The position numbers were made by a program, and so were the translations under genes. A model generated the notes under the pieces. The model did not search any database. It was given only the letters and a program-made list of their open reading frames with translations, and had not been told where the DNA came from. This document shows positions 13,877 through 21,164 of a DNA stretch of 24,711 nucleotides, piece by piece. The first letter of the stretch is position 1, and every line of letters begins with the position of its first letter. The DNA comes from an uncultured bacterium (GTDB lineage: Bacteria; Planctomycetota; UBA1135; GCA-002686595): positions 1-24,711 of the forward strand of contig CADEGS010000044.1 in the NCBI GenBank assembly GCA_902826945.1, in the 5' to 3' direction.

Positions 13877-15241
13877 ATGCTCGAGCCCGACAACGACGGT
13901 CCCCCGCGCGCCTGGCACGATCCCTCCGAGGCGCCGCCGGCCCTGCCCGCGATCGTCCCGGCCGACGGCATCGACCCGGCCGACGTCGACCAGGACGCGC
14001 TGCGCGTGCTCTCGCGCCTGCAGCGCAGCGGGCACGAGGCCTACCTCGTCGGCGGCTGCGTGCGCGACCTCCTGCTCGGGCGCAAGCCGAAGGACTTCGA
14101 CGTCGCGACGAGCGCGCACCCGCGCGACATCAAGCGCCTGTTCCGCAACGGCCGCATCATCGGCCGGCGCTTCCGGCTGGTGCACGTGGTCTACGGCAGC
14201 CACGTCGTCGAGACCTCGACCTTCCGCAGCGACCCCGGCGCGACCGGCGGCGACGACGGCGACCTCCTGATCACCGAGGACAACGTCTACGGGACCGCCG
14301 AGGAGGACGCGCGGCGGCGCGACTTCACGATCAACGCGCTCTTCCTCGACCCCACGAGCTGGCGCATCCACGACTGGACGGGCGGCCTGGCCGACATCGA
14401 GGCGCGCGTGCTGCGCACGATCGGCGACCCCTGCGTGCGCCTGGCCGAGGACCCGGTGCGGATCCTGCGCGCGATCAAGTTCGCCACGCGCCTGGGCTTC
14501 CGCATCGCGGAGGACACCTGGGAGGCGATGGCCGAGCTGGCCGAGGACCTGGTGCGCTGCGCGCCGCCGCGCGTGATGGAGGAGGTCCTGCGGCTGATGC
14601 GCTCGGGCACCGCGCTGGGCGCGTTCCGCATGCTGCGCGCCTGCGGCGCGCTGTCGGTGCTCTTCCCCGAAGTCGACCGCTTCCTCGGCACGCGCGACGA
14701 CCCCGACCCCCAGGCGCACGACCGCGCCGACGCCTACTGGCGCCTGCTCGAGGCGCTGGACGCCGACGTGCACCACGGCCGCGACCCCGAGACGGCGCTC
14801 CTGCTCGCCGTGCTCTTCCTGCGCGTGGTCGAGCACGCGCTCGCGCCCGAGGGCGGCCTGGACCAGGCCGAGCCGGCGGCGATCCTCGAGGCGACGCGCC
14901 GCATCCTCTCCCCCAGCGCGACGCAGGCGCGCCTCTCGCGCCGCTCGCTCGAGCGCGCGCGGCGCATGATCGCGAACCAGCGCCGCTTCACGCAGGCCTC
15001 GACCAAGGGCCGCCGCACGGCGCCCTTCCTGGTCAGCGAGGAGTTCCAGCCCTCGCTCGATCTGTTCCGCCTGCGCTCGCAGGCCTGGGGCCAGGGCTGG
15101 GACGTCTACGAGGGCTGGGTCGAGCGCAAGAAGCGGCTGCTCGAGATGCCCGACGTGGAGCGCGACCAGCTCCTGCGCAAGAAGCGCCGCCGGCGGCGCC
15201 GCCGGAGCTCCGGCGCGCCGCACGACGACGGCGAGCCGTAG
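13877..15241 (+). CDS. pcnB: Poly(A) polymerase / CCA-adding-type nucleotidyltransferase
   Basis: 454 residues, class II nucleotidyltransferase adding nucleotides to RNA 3' ends. Head domain: YLVGGCVRDLLLG (56-68), catalytic Asp73 and Asp75 in KDFDVAT, GRRFRLVHV (96-104), third carboxylate Glu112 in VVETSTFR and RRRDFTINAL (147-156). Neck: EDPVRILRAIKFA (191-203), then a helical body. GRRFRLVHV and the very basic C-terminus (LRKKRRRRRRRRSS) favour PcnB poly(A) polymerase over a tRNA CCA enzyme, but the two are hard to separate by sequence. Both tRNAs here encode their CCA, so the cell does not need the enzyme to make those ends. ATG 13877 has no Shine-Dalgarno site. The acidic N-terminal 40 residues are extra. 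Confidence 0.9.
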   Translation: MLEPDNDGPPRAWHDPSEAPPALPAIVPADGIDPADVDQDALRVLSRLQRSGHEAYLVGGCVRDLLLGRKPKDFDVATSAHPRDIKRLFRNGRIIGRRFRLVHVVYGSHVVETSTFRSDPGATGGDDGDLLITEDNVYGTAEEDARRRDFTINALFLDPTSWRIHDWTGGLADIEARVLRTIGDPCVRLAEDPVRILRAIKFATRLGFRIAEDTWEAMAELAEDLVRCAPPRVMEEVLRLMRSGTALGAFRMLRACGALSVLFPEVDRFLGTRDDPDPQAHDRADAYWRLLEALDADVHHGRDPETALLLAVLFLRVVEHALAPEGGLDQAEPAAILEATRRILSPSATQARLSRRSLERARRMIANQRRFTQASTKGRRTAPFLVSEEFQPSLDLFRLRSQAWGQGWDVYEGWVERKKRLLEMPDVERDQLLRKKRRRRRRRSSGAPHDDGEP

Positions 15242-15295
15242 CGGCGGGCCATTTCTTCCGCCGCGCGCCGGGCCCTCGCGAGCGGGCCGGCGCGC
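15241..15295 (+). terminator. Two tandem hairpins after pcnB
   Basis: GCGGCGG (15241-15247) pairs with CCGCCGC (15258-15264) right at the pcnB stop. A much stronger stem follows: GCGCGCCGGGCCC (15263-15275) with GGGCCGGCGCGC (15284-15295), 12 pairs and one bulged G, loop TCGCGAGC. The two stems share bases 15263-15264, so they compete slightly. There is no T-tract, but the position suits termination or 3'-end protection. Confidence 0.5.
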
Positions 15296-15411
15296 TCCCG
15301 CGCCGCGGGGTAGGCTTCGGTGCGCCGGGAGCGGGCTCTCCTCCTGGTTGCGCCGGCGGCCTGCGGGCCGCGTCCGAGCGCACCGCGCGGGGAGGAGAGC
15401 CCCAGGCGCCC

Positions 15412-15439
15412 TTGCCGTCCGCGGAAGGCCGGCGATCAT
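15412..15439 (+). promoter_or_regulatory. Candidate promoter of the exported unknown protein
   Basis: TTGCCG (15412-15417), 16-base spacer, GATCAT (15434-15439), ending 8 bases before the ATG at 15448. The predicted transcription start falls at or next to the start codon, giving a leaderless or nearly leaderless mRNA. Confidence 0.45.
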
Positions 15440-15447
15440 GGCGCCCC

Positions 15448-16620
15448 ATGAGCGCCCGACCGATCCGCCGGACCCCGGGTTCCCCGCGGCGCGCCGCGGG
15501 CCTCCTCCTCGCCCTGGCGGCAGCGCCCGGAGCGCAGGCGCCCATCGACGCGCCCGAGCTCGACGAGGCGCGCGCGCGCGAGACCTGGGAGCGGCTCGCG
15601 CCGGCCGCGCGCCGCGAGGTGGTCGAGTGGCTGCGCCTCGAGCTCAGCCACCAGGACACCTTCCAGCTCCAGGTGCTGCGCTACGGCCTCGGCCTCTCCG
15701 AGCGCGACCCCGGCCTGTGGCCGGAGCGCGAGGACCCGCCCGCCTACGACGCGCGCGCGCACGCGCCGGCGCAGCCGATCCCGCGGCGCACGCTCGACCC
15801 CGCGTCGAGCCGCGTCGCGCGCGCGCGGCGCACGTTCCAGGGCGAGCGCTCCCCGCGCGCGCTCGCGCGGCTGTGGACCTACGACTGGGCCAGCGGCGAG
15901 CTGCGGCGCGAGCGCGGCCTCGACGCCACCGAGGTCCTGTTCGAGAACGCGCTGGCGGGCTACCCGCCCGATCTCGACCTCGCCTGCGCGCTGGTCGAGC
16001 GCGCGCTCGACGACGGCTCCGAGCGCGCCGTGCTGGCGGCCTTCGCGCACGCCTACTCCGACCGCTCGGGCGACGTCGTGCCCGGCGTCACGCTCTACGA
16101 CGTGTGGCGCTCGGGCGAGACCTTCGAGACGCCCGACGTCGAGGCGCTCGGCATCGTGCACGACGTGCTCGGCGACTGGAAGCGCTGGGTCGCGCCGGTG
16201 CCGGGCGACGCGCAGGACGAGCTGTACGCGACGCTCGGCGAGCTGTTCCAGCGCGCGCGCCGCTTCCGCGGGCTGCGCAGCGCCCTGGCGGACCTGTACG
16301 CGATGAGCGCGCCGCCGAACGCCGACGGCTACGAGGCCTCGCGCCACCGCCTGCACGCGCTGTGGGAGCACGCGCTCTCCGAGCCCGAGCAGCTCGCGCC
16401 GCTGCTCCCCGGCGCCGAGGGCTGGCGCGCCTTCCTCGAGGGCTGGGACGAGCGCTGCGGCGCCGACGAGGAGCTCTCCGCGATCGCCTCCGCGCGCGAG
16501 GCGACGCTCGCCCTGGGCGAGGCCGAGGTGCGCCGCACGCTGGCCTGGGTGCTGCGCGAGCTCGGCGCGCGCGTGGGCGCCCCCGCCGAGGCGGGCGCCG
16601 GACGCCGCGCGGGCGGCTAG
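15448..16620 (+). CDS. Exported protein of unknown function
   Basis: 390 residues. ATG 15448 is chosen because it starts a signal peptide with a long basic n-region (MSARPIRRTPGSPRRAAG), a hydrophobic core LLLALAAAP and a cleavage site at GAQA-P. The mature protein is rich in Arg, Glu, Leu and Ala, with long amphipathic helices: ETWERLAPAARREVVEWLRLELSH early in the protein, ELYATLGELFQRARRFRGL in the middle, and a C-terminal EATLALGEAEVRRTLAW. WTYDWASGELRRERGLD and LYDVWRSGETFETPDVEALG look like conserved blocks. I recognise no domain or catalytic motif. It lies 206 bases after pcnB, and its TAG overlaps the opposing dusB stop within one CTAG. Confidence 0.75.
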   Translation: MSARPIRRTPGSPRRAAGLLLALAAAPGAQAPIDAPELDEARARETWERLAPAARREVVEWLRLELSHQDTFQLQVLRYGLGLSERDPGLWPEREDPPAYDARAHAPAQPIPRRTLDPASSRVARARRTFQGERSPRALARLWTYDWASGELRRERGLDATEVLFENALAGYPPDLDLACALVERALDDGSERAVLAAFAHAYSDRSGDVVPGVTLYDVWRSGETFETPDVEALGIVHDVLGDWKRWVAPVPGDAQDELYATLGELFQRARRFRGLRSALADLYAMSAPPNADGYEASRHRLHALWEHALSEPEQLAPLLPGAEGWRAFLEGWDERCGADEELSAIASAREATLALGEAEVRRTLAWVLRELGARVGAPAEAGAGRRAGG

Positions 16621-17816
16621 CCGCCCGAGAGCGCGCGCTCCCAGGCCTCGATCTCGGCCGCGCTGCGCGGCGAGCGCGGCGGCGCGTCGTCGTCGCGCTC
16701 GTCGAGGATGCCCTCGGGCAGGCACACCTGCTGGCGCCGGCCGCCCTTCGCCCGGTGCGCGCGCAGCGCGGCGGCGGGGAAGGGCTCGCCGGGGTCGAGC
16801 GTGGCCAGCACGGCGCTCATCTCGGCCAGCGTGCGCACGCGCACGAGCGCCGCGCGCGCCTGCGCCGAGCCGCGGAAGCCGATCGTGTACCAGGTGCACC
16901 ACTTGCGCATCTGGCGCATGCCGTGCTCCTCGCCGAAGAACGCGATCAGGCGCCGCGCGTGGTCGGTCGCGACCTCGACCACGCGGCCCAGCGCGGGCGG
17001 CGGCGGCGGCTCGCGGCCGTCGAAGACCGCCGCCAATTCGGCGAAGAGCCACGGGCGCCCGAGGCACCCGCGGCCGACGATCACCGCCGCGCAGCCGGTG
17101 CGGCGCAGCATGCGCAGCGCGTCGGCCGCCTCCCACACGTCGCCGTTGCCGAGCACGGGGATCGCGAGCGCTGCCGCGAGCTCGCCGATCGCGTCCCAGT
17201 CGGCCGCGCCGGCGTAGAGCTGCGCCGCGGTGCGCGCGTGCAGCCCGATCGCGCGTGCGCCCTCCTCCTGCGCCACGCGGCCGGCGTCGCGGAAGGTCAG
17301 GAGGTCCTCGTCGATGCCCTTGCGCACCTTGATCGTGACCGGCACGTCGCCCGCGCCGCGCACGGCGGCGCGCACCAGGCGCGCCAGCAGCCTGGGCTTG
17401 AGCGGCACCGCGCTCCCCCCGCCCAGGCGCGTCACCTTGGGCACGGGGCAGCCGAAGTTCATGTCGATGTGCTCGACGCCCTCGGCCGCGAGCCCGCGCG
17501 CCATCTCGCCCACGTCGACCGGGTCCGAGCCGTAGATCTGCACCGAGCGCGGGTGCTCGCCGGGCTGCGAGCTCGCGAGCAGCCGCGTGACCGGGTTCCC
17601 GTGCAGCCAGCCGCGCGCGGTGATCATCTCGGAGACGTAGAGCCCGGCGCCGAACTCGCGGCACAGGCTGCGGAACGGGAAGTTCGTCACGCCCGCCATC
17701 GGCGCCAGCACGACCGGCGGCCAGATCGCGAGCGGGCCGAGCGCTAGCGGCGCGAACTCGCCCGGCCGGGCGGGCGCCTCGGCCTGCGGGGCGGAGCTCG
17801 TCGGCGCGGCGTCCAC
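16617..17816 (-). CDS. dusB: tRNA-dihydrouridine synthase, DusB type
   Basis: 399 residues. This FMN flavoenzyme reduces specific uridines in tRNA to dihydrouridine with NADPH. The TIM barrel begins with the FMN-binding VLAPMAGVTNFPFRSLCREFG (36-56). The catalytic Cys123 lies in MNFGCPVPKVTRLGGGSA. VTIKVRKGID, IGLHARTAAQLYAG, GNGDVW and the phosphate-binding VGRGCLGRPWLF follow. The C-terminal helical tRNA-binding domain includes RQMRKWCTWYTIGF. The start is GTG at 17816, seven bases after the TGA of the amidohydrolase gene; GAGG overlapping that stop codon can serve as Shine-Dalgarno, so the two are probably one operon. The N-terminal ~20 residues (Ala/Pro-rich) and the last ~60 exceed the core fold. 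Confidence 0.93.
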   Translation of the reverse strand: MDAAPTSSAPQAEAPARPGEFAPLALGPLAIWPPVVLAPMAGVTNFPFRSLCREFGAGLYVSEMITARGWLHGNPVTRLLASSQPGEHPRSVQIYGSDPVDVGEMARGLAAEGVEHIDMNFGCPVPKVTRLGGGSAVPLKPRLLARLVRAAVRGAGDVPVTIKVRKGIDEDLLTFRDAGRVAQEEGARAIGLHARTAAQLYAGAADWDAIGELAAALAIPVLGNGDVWEAADALRMLRRTGCAAVIVGRGCLGRPWLFAELAAVFDGREPPPPPALGRVVEVATDHARRLIAFFGEEHGMRQMRKWCTWYTIGFRGSAQARAALVRVRTLAEMSAVLATLDPGEPFPAAALRAHRAKGGRRQQVCLPEGILDERDDDAPPRSPRSAAEIEAWERALSGG

Positions 17817-17823
17817 CGGGGCC

Positions 17824-19788
17824 TCAGCGCCGCGCGCCGGCCTCGACGGTCGCGCCCGGGGCGCGCGCCGGGGCTCCGACCGGGCGCAGCCCGCCGCCGC
17901 CGAAGGCGTCGGAGGCGACCAGCCGCGTCTCGACCAGGCCCTGCCCGACGCGCGTGCGGAAGAGCAGCGGCGCGCCGTGCTCGTCGAAGCGGAAGGCCAT
18001 GGCGGTGTTGTGCGTGTGCACGACGTAGTCGCCGTCGGCCTCGAGCCGCACCTCCCAGCGCACGAGCTCGGGCGCGAGCAGCTCGTGGAAGGTCAGCACG
18101 CTCGCCGCGGGCTGCGCGCCGCCCTGCCCGAGCGCGACGAGCGCCGTGACGCTCGAGAGGTCCGCGCACGAGGGGTGCTCGCGGTAGCTCTGCGTGTCGA
18201 GCACGACCCCGTCCACGCTGCGCCGCAGGCGGAAGCGCTCGGCCGTCCACAGGCCCTCGAGCTCGACGCGCTTGCCGCCGACGGTGGCCTGCACGCGCAG
18301 CGCGTCCAGCCGGCCGTCGCGCAGCGTCTGCACGACGTCGAGCGTCTCGCCGCCCGGGTAGCGCACGCGCCCGGAGAGGACCAGCGCCCCGTCGGCCGCG
18401 CGCACCAGCGCGAAGCGCTCGCCGGCCACGCGCCGCCCGAGCGCGCGCGACTCGACCGTGCCGACGAGCAGCGGCGCGCCCGGCGCGGGCTCCGGCGGCT
18501 CGAAGTCGAGCGACACGTCGAGCGCCTCGCGCGCGGCCTTCTGGCGCGCCGCCAGCGCGGCCAGGCGGTCGTCGAGGTCCGCGCGCTCGAGCACGCGGCC
18601 GCGCACGACGACGAGCGCGGGGTGCGCCAGCGACTCGAGCCCCTGCCGCGGATCCTCCTCGCACGCCACGAGGTCGGCCAGGCGGCCGGGGGCGAGCACG
18701 CCGTGGTGCTCCTCGAGCCCGAGCGCGCGCGCGGACTCGCGCGTCGCCAGCTCCAGCGCGCGCCCCGGCGCGACCCCGGCCTCGACCCAGCGCGCGAGCT
18801 CGCGGTGCAGCGCCTGGCCGGGGAACAGCCAGGGGTGCGGCGCGCCCGAGCCGGGCACGAGCCGCACGCCGGCCGCGGCCAGGCGCGCCAGGAGCGCGCG
18901 CTGCTTCTGCGCCACGCGCTCGCCGCGGGCGCGCGCGCCCTCGTCCAGCACGGCCAGGCGCGCGCCCAGCTCCTCGCGCCACCAGCCCTCGTAGCTCGGC
19001 GCGAGCAGCGCCAGGAGCTCGGGCTCCGGCGTGCGCGACTGGTCCACGAGCCGCAGCGCCGTCGCGTCGAGCGTCGGCACGAGCGCGACCTGCGCGCGCG
19101 CCATGGCCGCGATCTGCGGCTCCAGCCGCTCGAGGTCCAGCGTCTCCCAGCTCCCGCCCTCGGGCACGAGGCGGTCGAGGTGGTGCAGCCCGTCCTGGCC
19201 CGCCGCGAGCGCCTCCTCGAGCGCGATCGCGCGCGGCACCGGCCCCTCGACGCGCAGCCCGCTCGCGTGCCCGATCTCGAGCACCTTGCGCCAGGCCTCC
19301 TCGCCCAGCCCGAGCTGCACGCCGAGGAAGTCCACCTTCTCGTCGAGCAGGATCGGGAGCAGCGTCAGGACCGCGTGCGCGTCGCGCAGCACGGCCGCGT
19401 CGGGCGAGCCCGGCGGGTCGCCGTCGAGCACCGCGCCGCAGGTGTAGAGCGTCGGCCCGGGCACCCGGTCGCGCGCCTCGCGCGTGCGCTCGATCAGCGA
19501 GCGCACCCGCGAGCCGCCCATGTCGCGCACGACCGTGACGCCGGCCGCGGTGTAGAGCGCGTCGTGCGCGGGGTCGAAGGCGACCAGGGCGTCGATCAGG
19601 CCCGGGACCACGTGCTTGCCGCGCACGTCGTAGCGCTCGGTGCCCGGCGCGAGCTCCGGCTCGCCCGGCACGATCGCCTCGATGGTCCCGTCGCGCACGA
19701 GCACGGTGCCGACGAAGGGCTCCTCGCCCGGGACCAGCGTGTGCACGGTGCCGCCGACCAGCGCGGCGAGCTCGGCGAGGAGCAGCAT
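17824..19788 (-). CDS. Amidohydrolase-fold protein lacking metal ligands, with extra C-terminal domain
   Basis: 654 residues without a signal peptide. Residues 10-400 follow the imidazolonepropionase-like amidohydrolase layout: composite N-terminal strands (GTVLVRDGTIEAIVPG), VVPGLIDA (60-67), GVTVVRDMGG (83-92), then AGVAPGRALELATRESARALGLEE and HHGVLAPGRLADLVACEEDP. The expected HxH after PGLID is Leu68-x-Ala70, the usual Lys near 156 is Gly, and the Asp of the GTD motif is Gly315 (GSG). One His pair (202-203) remains near the position of a metal His. Metal-dependent hydrolysis therefore looks lost. Residues ~430-654 form an added beta-rich domain (SVDGVVLDTQSYREH, DYVVHTHNTAMAFRFDEHG). It probably shares an operon with dusB. 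ATG 19788 lacks a Shine-Dalgarno site and has TACCAT six bases upstream. Role unknown: pseudoenzyme, binding protein, or an enzyme with altered chemistry. Confidence 0.85.
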   Translation of the reverse strand: MLLLAELAALVGGTVHTLVPGEEPFVGTVLVRDGTIEAIVPGEPELAPGTERYDVRGKHVVPGLIDALVAFDPAHDALYTAAGVTVVRDMGGSRVRSLIERTREARDRVPGPTLYTCGAVLDGDPPGSPDAAVLRDAHAVLTLLPILLDEKVDFLGVQLGLGEEAWRKVLEIGHASGLRVEGPVPRAIALEEALAAGQDGLHHLDRLVPEGGSWETLDLERLEPQIAAMARAQVALVPTLDATALRLVDQSRTPEPELLALLAPSYEGWWREELGARLAVLDEGARARGERVAQKQRALLARLAAAGVRLVPGSGAPHPWLFPGQALHRELARWVEAGVAPGRALELATRESARALGLEEHHGVLAPGRLADLVACEEDPRQGLESLAHPALVVVRGRVLERADLDDRLAALAARQKAAREALDVSLDFEPPEPAPGAPLLVGTVESRALGRRVAGERFALVRAADGALVLSGRVRYPGGETLDVVQTLRDGRLDALRVQATVGGKRVELEGLWTAERFRLRRSVDGVVLDTQSYREHPSCADLSSVTALVALGQGGAQPAASVLTFHELLAPELVRWEVRLEADGDYVVHTHNTAMAFRFDEHGAPLLFRTRVGQGLVETRLVASDAFGGGGLRPVGAPARAPGATVEAGARR

Positions 19789-19897
19789 GCGGCGATGGTA
19801 CGTCCCGCCCGCCGAAAAGCACGGAGGCCGGGCCGATCGGCAGGCGCGCGGCCCCCCGGCGCGGAACTCGCGCTCGCGGGCGGCTAGGATGCGCGCC
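19789..19897. promoter_or_regulatory. Divergent promoter region, amidohydrolase / rRNA methyltransferase
   Basis: TACCAT (minus strand, 19800-19795) ends 6 bases before the amidohydrolase ATG. TAGGAT (plus strand, 19885-19890) ends 7 bases before the GTG at 19898. Neither gene has a usable Shine-Dalgarno site further up. No convincing -35 hexamer is seen for either, so both assignments rest on the -10 box and spacing. Confidence 0.35.
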
Positions 19898-21112
19898 GTG
19901 AGCCCGTCCGCGCCCGCCCTGCCCCTCGTGCGCCTGCGCAGCGACGAGCTCTACCCCGGCCCCTGGGTCTACGCGCGCCAGGTCGAGGACCCCGACCCCG
20001 AGCGCCCGCCGGCGTCGGGCGACCTGGTCGAGGTGTCCGACGCCTCGGGCCGCTTCGTCGGGCACGCGCTGTACAACGACCGCTCGGACGTGCGCCTGCG
20101 CTGGCTCTCGCGCGGGCGCCGCGGCGCGCTCGCGCGCCCGCGCGACTTCCTGCTCGCGCGCCTGCGCGCCGCCGACCGGCTGCGGCGCCGCACGCTCGCG
20201 CTCGAGCGCGTCACCGACGCCTACCGCGTCGCGCACGCCGAGGGCGACGACCTGCCGGGGCTCGTCGTCGACCGGCTCGGGCGCACGCTCGTGTGCGAGC
20301 ACCACGCGCTCGGCTTCTGGCGCCTGCGCGCGGAGGTCGAGCAGGCGCTGGGCGAGCTCTATCCGGGGCTGGCGGTCGTGCACCGCGTGCCGCGCTCCGC
20401 GCGCCGCGCGGAAGGCATGGAAGAGCTGCTCGCGGAGGAGGCCGACCTCCCCGGCGCGCCCGAGGAGTGGATCCGCGAGCACGACCTCTCCTACCCCGTG
20501 CGCCCCGGCCTGGGCCACAAGACCGGCTGGTTCTGCGACCAGCGCGACAACCGCGTCGCGATCGGCGCGCTGGCGCGCGGGCGCTCGGTGCTCGACCTGT
20601 GCTGCAACGCGGGCGGCTTCGCGCTCGCGTGCGCGCGCGGCGGGGCGCGCGAGGTGCACGCGGTGGACCTGGACGAGGTGGCGCTCGAGCTCGCCCGGCG
20701 CGCGGCGGAGCGCAACGCGCTCCCGGTGCGCTTCGAGCACGCCGACGCCTTCGACGTCCTGCGCGCCCAGGGCGAGCGCAGCGGCCCGCGCCCCGAGCTG
20801 GTCGTGCTCGACCCGCCCAAGCTGATCCCCGGCCGCGCCCGCATGGACGAGGGCCTGCGCAAGTACCGCGACCTGAACGCCCTGGCGCTGGGCGCGGTGG
20901 CGCCCGACGGGCTGCTCGCCACGTTCTCGTGCTCGGGCGCGCTCGATCTCGCCGCCTTCCTGGGCCTGGTCTTCGGCGCGGCGCGCCGGGCGCGGCGCGA
21001 GGTGCGCCTGCTCCAGGTGCTCCAGGCCGCCCCCGACCACCCCCAGCGGCCCGACTGGCCGCGCTCGAGATACCTGAAAGGCTGCCTCCTGGCGGTGGAC
21101 CGCGATGCCTGA
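19889..21112 (+). CDS. rlmI: Class I rRNA large-subunit methyltransferase, RlmI-like (m5C)
   Basis: 407 residues. The family methylates C5 of a cytidine in 23S rRNA (C1962 in E. coli). Residues 12-75 are a PUA-type RNA-binding domain (LVRLRSDELYPGPWVYARQV, DLVEVSDASGRFVGHALYN). A linker with EGDDLPGLVVDRLG (118-131) and GHKTGWFCDQRDNR (209-222) follows. The Rossmann methyltransferase has motif I VLDLCCNAGGF (234-244), acidic VDLD (259-262), LDPPK (307-311) and the catalytic-Cys motif FSCSG with Cys348. ATG 19889 and GTG 19898 are both in frame. GTG has AGGA at good spacing, or a TAGGAT box 7 bases upstream, so either could be true. It is divergent from the amidohydrolase gene, and its end lies 52 bases before the chosen greA start. 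Confidence 0.9.
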   Translation: MRAVSPSAPALPLVRLRSDELYPGPWVYARQVEDPDPERPPASGDLVEVSDASGRFVGHALYNDRSDVRLRWLSRGRRGALARPRDFLLARLRAADRLRRRTLALERVTDAYRVAHAEGDDLPGLVVDRLGRTLVCEHHALGFWRLRAEVEQALGELYPGLAVVHRVPRSARRAEGMEELLAEEADLPGAPEEWIREHDLSYPVRPGLGHKTGWFCDQRDNRVAIGALARGRSVLDLCCNAGGFALACARGGAREVHAVDLDEVALELARRAAERNALPVRFEHADAFDVLRAQGERSGPRPELVVLDPPKLIPGRARMDEGLRKYRDLNALALGAVAPDGLLATFSCSGALDLAAFLGLVFGAARRARREVRLLQVLQAAPDHPQRPDWPRSRYLKGCLLAVDRDA

Positions 21113-21116
21113 GCTC

Positions 21117-21145
21117 TTGAGTGGCGAGGGTTCGCAACGCATCAT
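21117..21145 (+). promoter_or_regulatory. Candidate promoter of the greA fusion gene
   Basis: TTGAGT (21117-21122), 17-base spacer, CATCAT (21140-21145), in a short AT-richer dip between rlmI and greA. The predicted start near 21152 supports translation from ATG 21165 over the earlier ATGs at 21105 and 21144. Confidence 0.45.
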
Positions 21146-21164
21146 GGTGGGCTCTTTGCAACCG

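Noticed and set aside
13877..15241. Calling the 13877 gene a tRNA CCA-adding enzyme
   Set aside because: The GRRFRLVHV motif and Arg-rich tail fit PcnB better, though the activity cannot be settled from sequence alone.
13586..15439. Possible 600-residue N-terminal extension of RsmG
   Set aside because: The upstream in-frame translation runs antisense through pcnB and through tRNA-Trp; the RsmG family begins near 13585.
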